From positions 1 through 7,405 of the forward strand of contig JAUVCS010000038.1 of assembly GCA_030590745.1 (NCBI GenBank): 7,405 nucleotides of DNA, read 5' to 3'. Positions within the stretch are counted from its first letter, which is position 1; every line of letters begins with the position of its first letter. The notes beneath the pieces are model-generated. The model did no database searches, had not been told where the DNA came from, and saw only the letters and a program-made list of their open reading frames with translations. A program made the translations under genes and the position numbers. Below are positions 6,882 through 7,405 of this stretch, one piece after another. The DNA is from Desulfuromusa sp. GTDB lineage: Bacteria; Desulfobacterota; Desulfuromonadia; Desulfuromonadales; Geopsychrobacteraceae.

Positions 6882-6889
6882 AGGAAGGG
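6882..6889 (+). promoter_or_regulatory. Ribosome binding site of nrdJ
   Basis: AGGAAGGG lies seven bases before the ATG at 6897. An in-frame TAG at 6870-6872 limits upstream extension, so this site fixes the nrdJ start. Confidence 0.75.
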
Positions 6890-6896
6890 ATCTACA

Positions 6897-7405
6897 ATGA
6901 CCAAAGCAAAAACCGCTAAAACTTTAAAACTCTCCAAAAATGCTATGACGGTTTTAAAGAAACGCTACCTGAAGCGGGATAACGATGGGAAAACTCTTGA
7001 AACTGCCGAAGAAATGTTCCGCCGGGTCGCACAAACTATCGATTCTGCTGAACCTGTACTTAACAAGAAAAAGACCAAATTCGAACAGCAGTATTATCAA
7101 ATGATGACCAGCCTGGATTTTTTACCCAATTCACCCACGCTGATGAATGCCGGGCGTGAACTGGGTCAATTATCAGCTTGTTTTGTTCTCCCGGTAGGCG
7201 ACTCAATGGAGAGCATCTTTGAAGCGATCAAGAATACGGCGTTGATCCATAAAAGTGGCGGTGGGACCGGATTTTCCTTCTCCCGGATTCGCCCTGCCAA
7301 CGATGATGTTTGTTCCACCAGCGGTGTTTCCTCTGGTCCGATCTCCTTCATGCGGGTCTTTGATGCGGCAACGGAAACCATCAAACAGGGTGGCACTCGC
7401 CGGGG
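6897..7405 (+). CDS. nrdJ: Adenosylcobalamin-dependent (class II) ribonucleotide reductase, N-terminal part (runs off right edge)
   Basis: Class II ribonucleotide reductase converts ribonucleotides to deoxyribonucleotides using adenosylcobalamin as radical source, with or without oxygen. The first 169 codons are visible and the frame is open to the right edge. The catalytic domain starts almost at once ([19 protein letters not shown], residues 10-28) with no ATP-cone before it. [12 protein letters not shown] (75-86) is the substrate-phosphate loop. C95 in LSACFVLP is the first cysteine of the redox-active pair. The block [24 protein letters not shown] (105-128) and the run [26 protein letters not shown] (145 to the edge) are typical of the B12-dependent type rather than class I NrdA. 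The active-site radical cysteine, the second redox cysteine and the C-terminal region lie outside. The start has a strong ribosome site, and tandem NrdR boxes upstream independently support the call. Confidence 0.95.
   Translation, partial: MTKAKTAKTLKLSKNAMTVLKKRYLKRDNDGKTLETAEEMFRRVAQTIDSAEPVLNKKKTKFEQQYYQMMTSLDFLPNSPTLMNAGRELGQLSACFVLPVGDSMESIFEAIKNTALIHKSGGGTGFSFSRIRPANDDVCSTSGVSSGPISFMRVFDAATETIKQGGTRR

Larger units (their letters stand above)
6560..6896. other. Divergent intergenic region between the aminotransferase and nrdJ
   Basis: These 337 bases separate the leftward aminotransferase block from the rightward nrdJ gene. The left part (6586-6621) holds a weak promoter for the leftward genes. 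The middle (about 6661-6750) is AT-rich with T-runs and shows no gene or tRNA. The right part holds the nrdJ promoter with two NrdR-type boxes, then an AT-rich leader of about 110 bases and a strong ribosome site. I saw no conserved B12 box or other recognisable riboswitch element. Confidence 0.7.

Noticed and set aside
7166..7396. Minus-strand 76-codon frame at the right end
   Set aside because: Antisense to the nrdJ frame, whose motifs are unambiguous.

Overview
The window looks like ordinary chromosomal housekeeping DNA from a bacterium of moderate GC. Six protein genes are supported. Five lie on the minus strand and one on the plus strand, and two of the six run off the window edges. A B12-dependent (class II) ribonucleotide reductase, a large-type NAD-glutamate dehydrogenase and the minus-strand order aminotransferase V / PIN-PhoH / tsaD / DUF2062 / rsmA together suggest an anaerobic Desulfuromonadales-like member of the former Deltaproteobacteria. 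That placement is inferred from protein character and gene order, not from a marker gene. I see no mobile element, CRISPR array, tRNA, rRNA or phage gene.

Layout from left to right. Positions 1-1421 (minus) hold the N-terminal 473 codons of a large NAD-glutamate dehydrogenase; the rest lies beyond the left edge. Positions 1422-1546 are its upstream region, with a candidate promoter and an overlapping near-palindrome. Then, all on the minus strand, come rsmA (1547-2341), a DUF2062 membrane protein (2455-2931), tsaD (2949-3965), a PIN-PhoH ATPase (4040-5356) and a class V aminotransferase of the cysteine desulfurase family (5396-6559). Transcription of this block would start near 6586 and run leftward. 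The tsaD to DUF2062 gap is 17 bp and the aminotransferase to PhoH gap is 39 bp, so these pairs are probably cotranscribed. Gaps of 74, 113 and 125 bp elsewhere leave room for internal promoters. Positions 6560-6896 are a divergent intergenic region. From 6897 on the plus strand is nrdJ, cut by the right edge after 169 codons.

The genes do not form one pathway. TsaD (t6A in tRNA) and RsmA (dimethyladenosines in 16S rRNA) both modify RNA for translation. PIN-PhoH carries a nuclease-fold domain and an NTPase domain, so an RNA role is plausible. The cysteine desulfurase-like enzyme may mobilise sulfur. NrdJ makes deoxyribonucleotides. The glutamate dehydrogenase links nitrogen and carbon metabolism.

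The clearest non-coding signal is upstream of nrdJ. Two 16-bp sites matching the NrdR box lie 30 bp apart, one inside the promoter spacer and one at the predicted transcription start. This is a textbook arrangement for NrdR repression. I found no convincing evidence of an undescribed system in this window.
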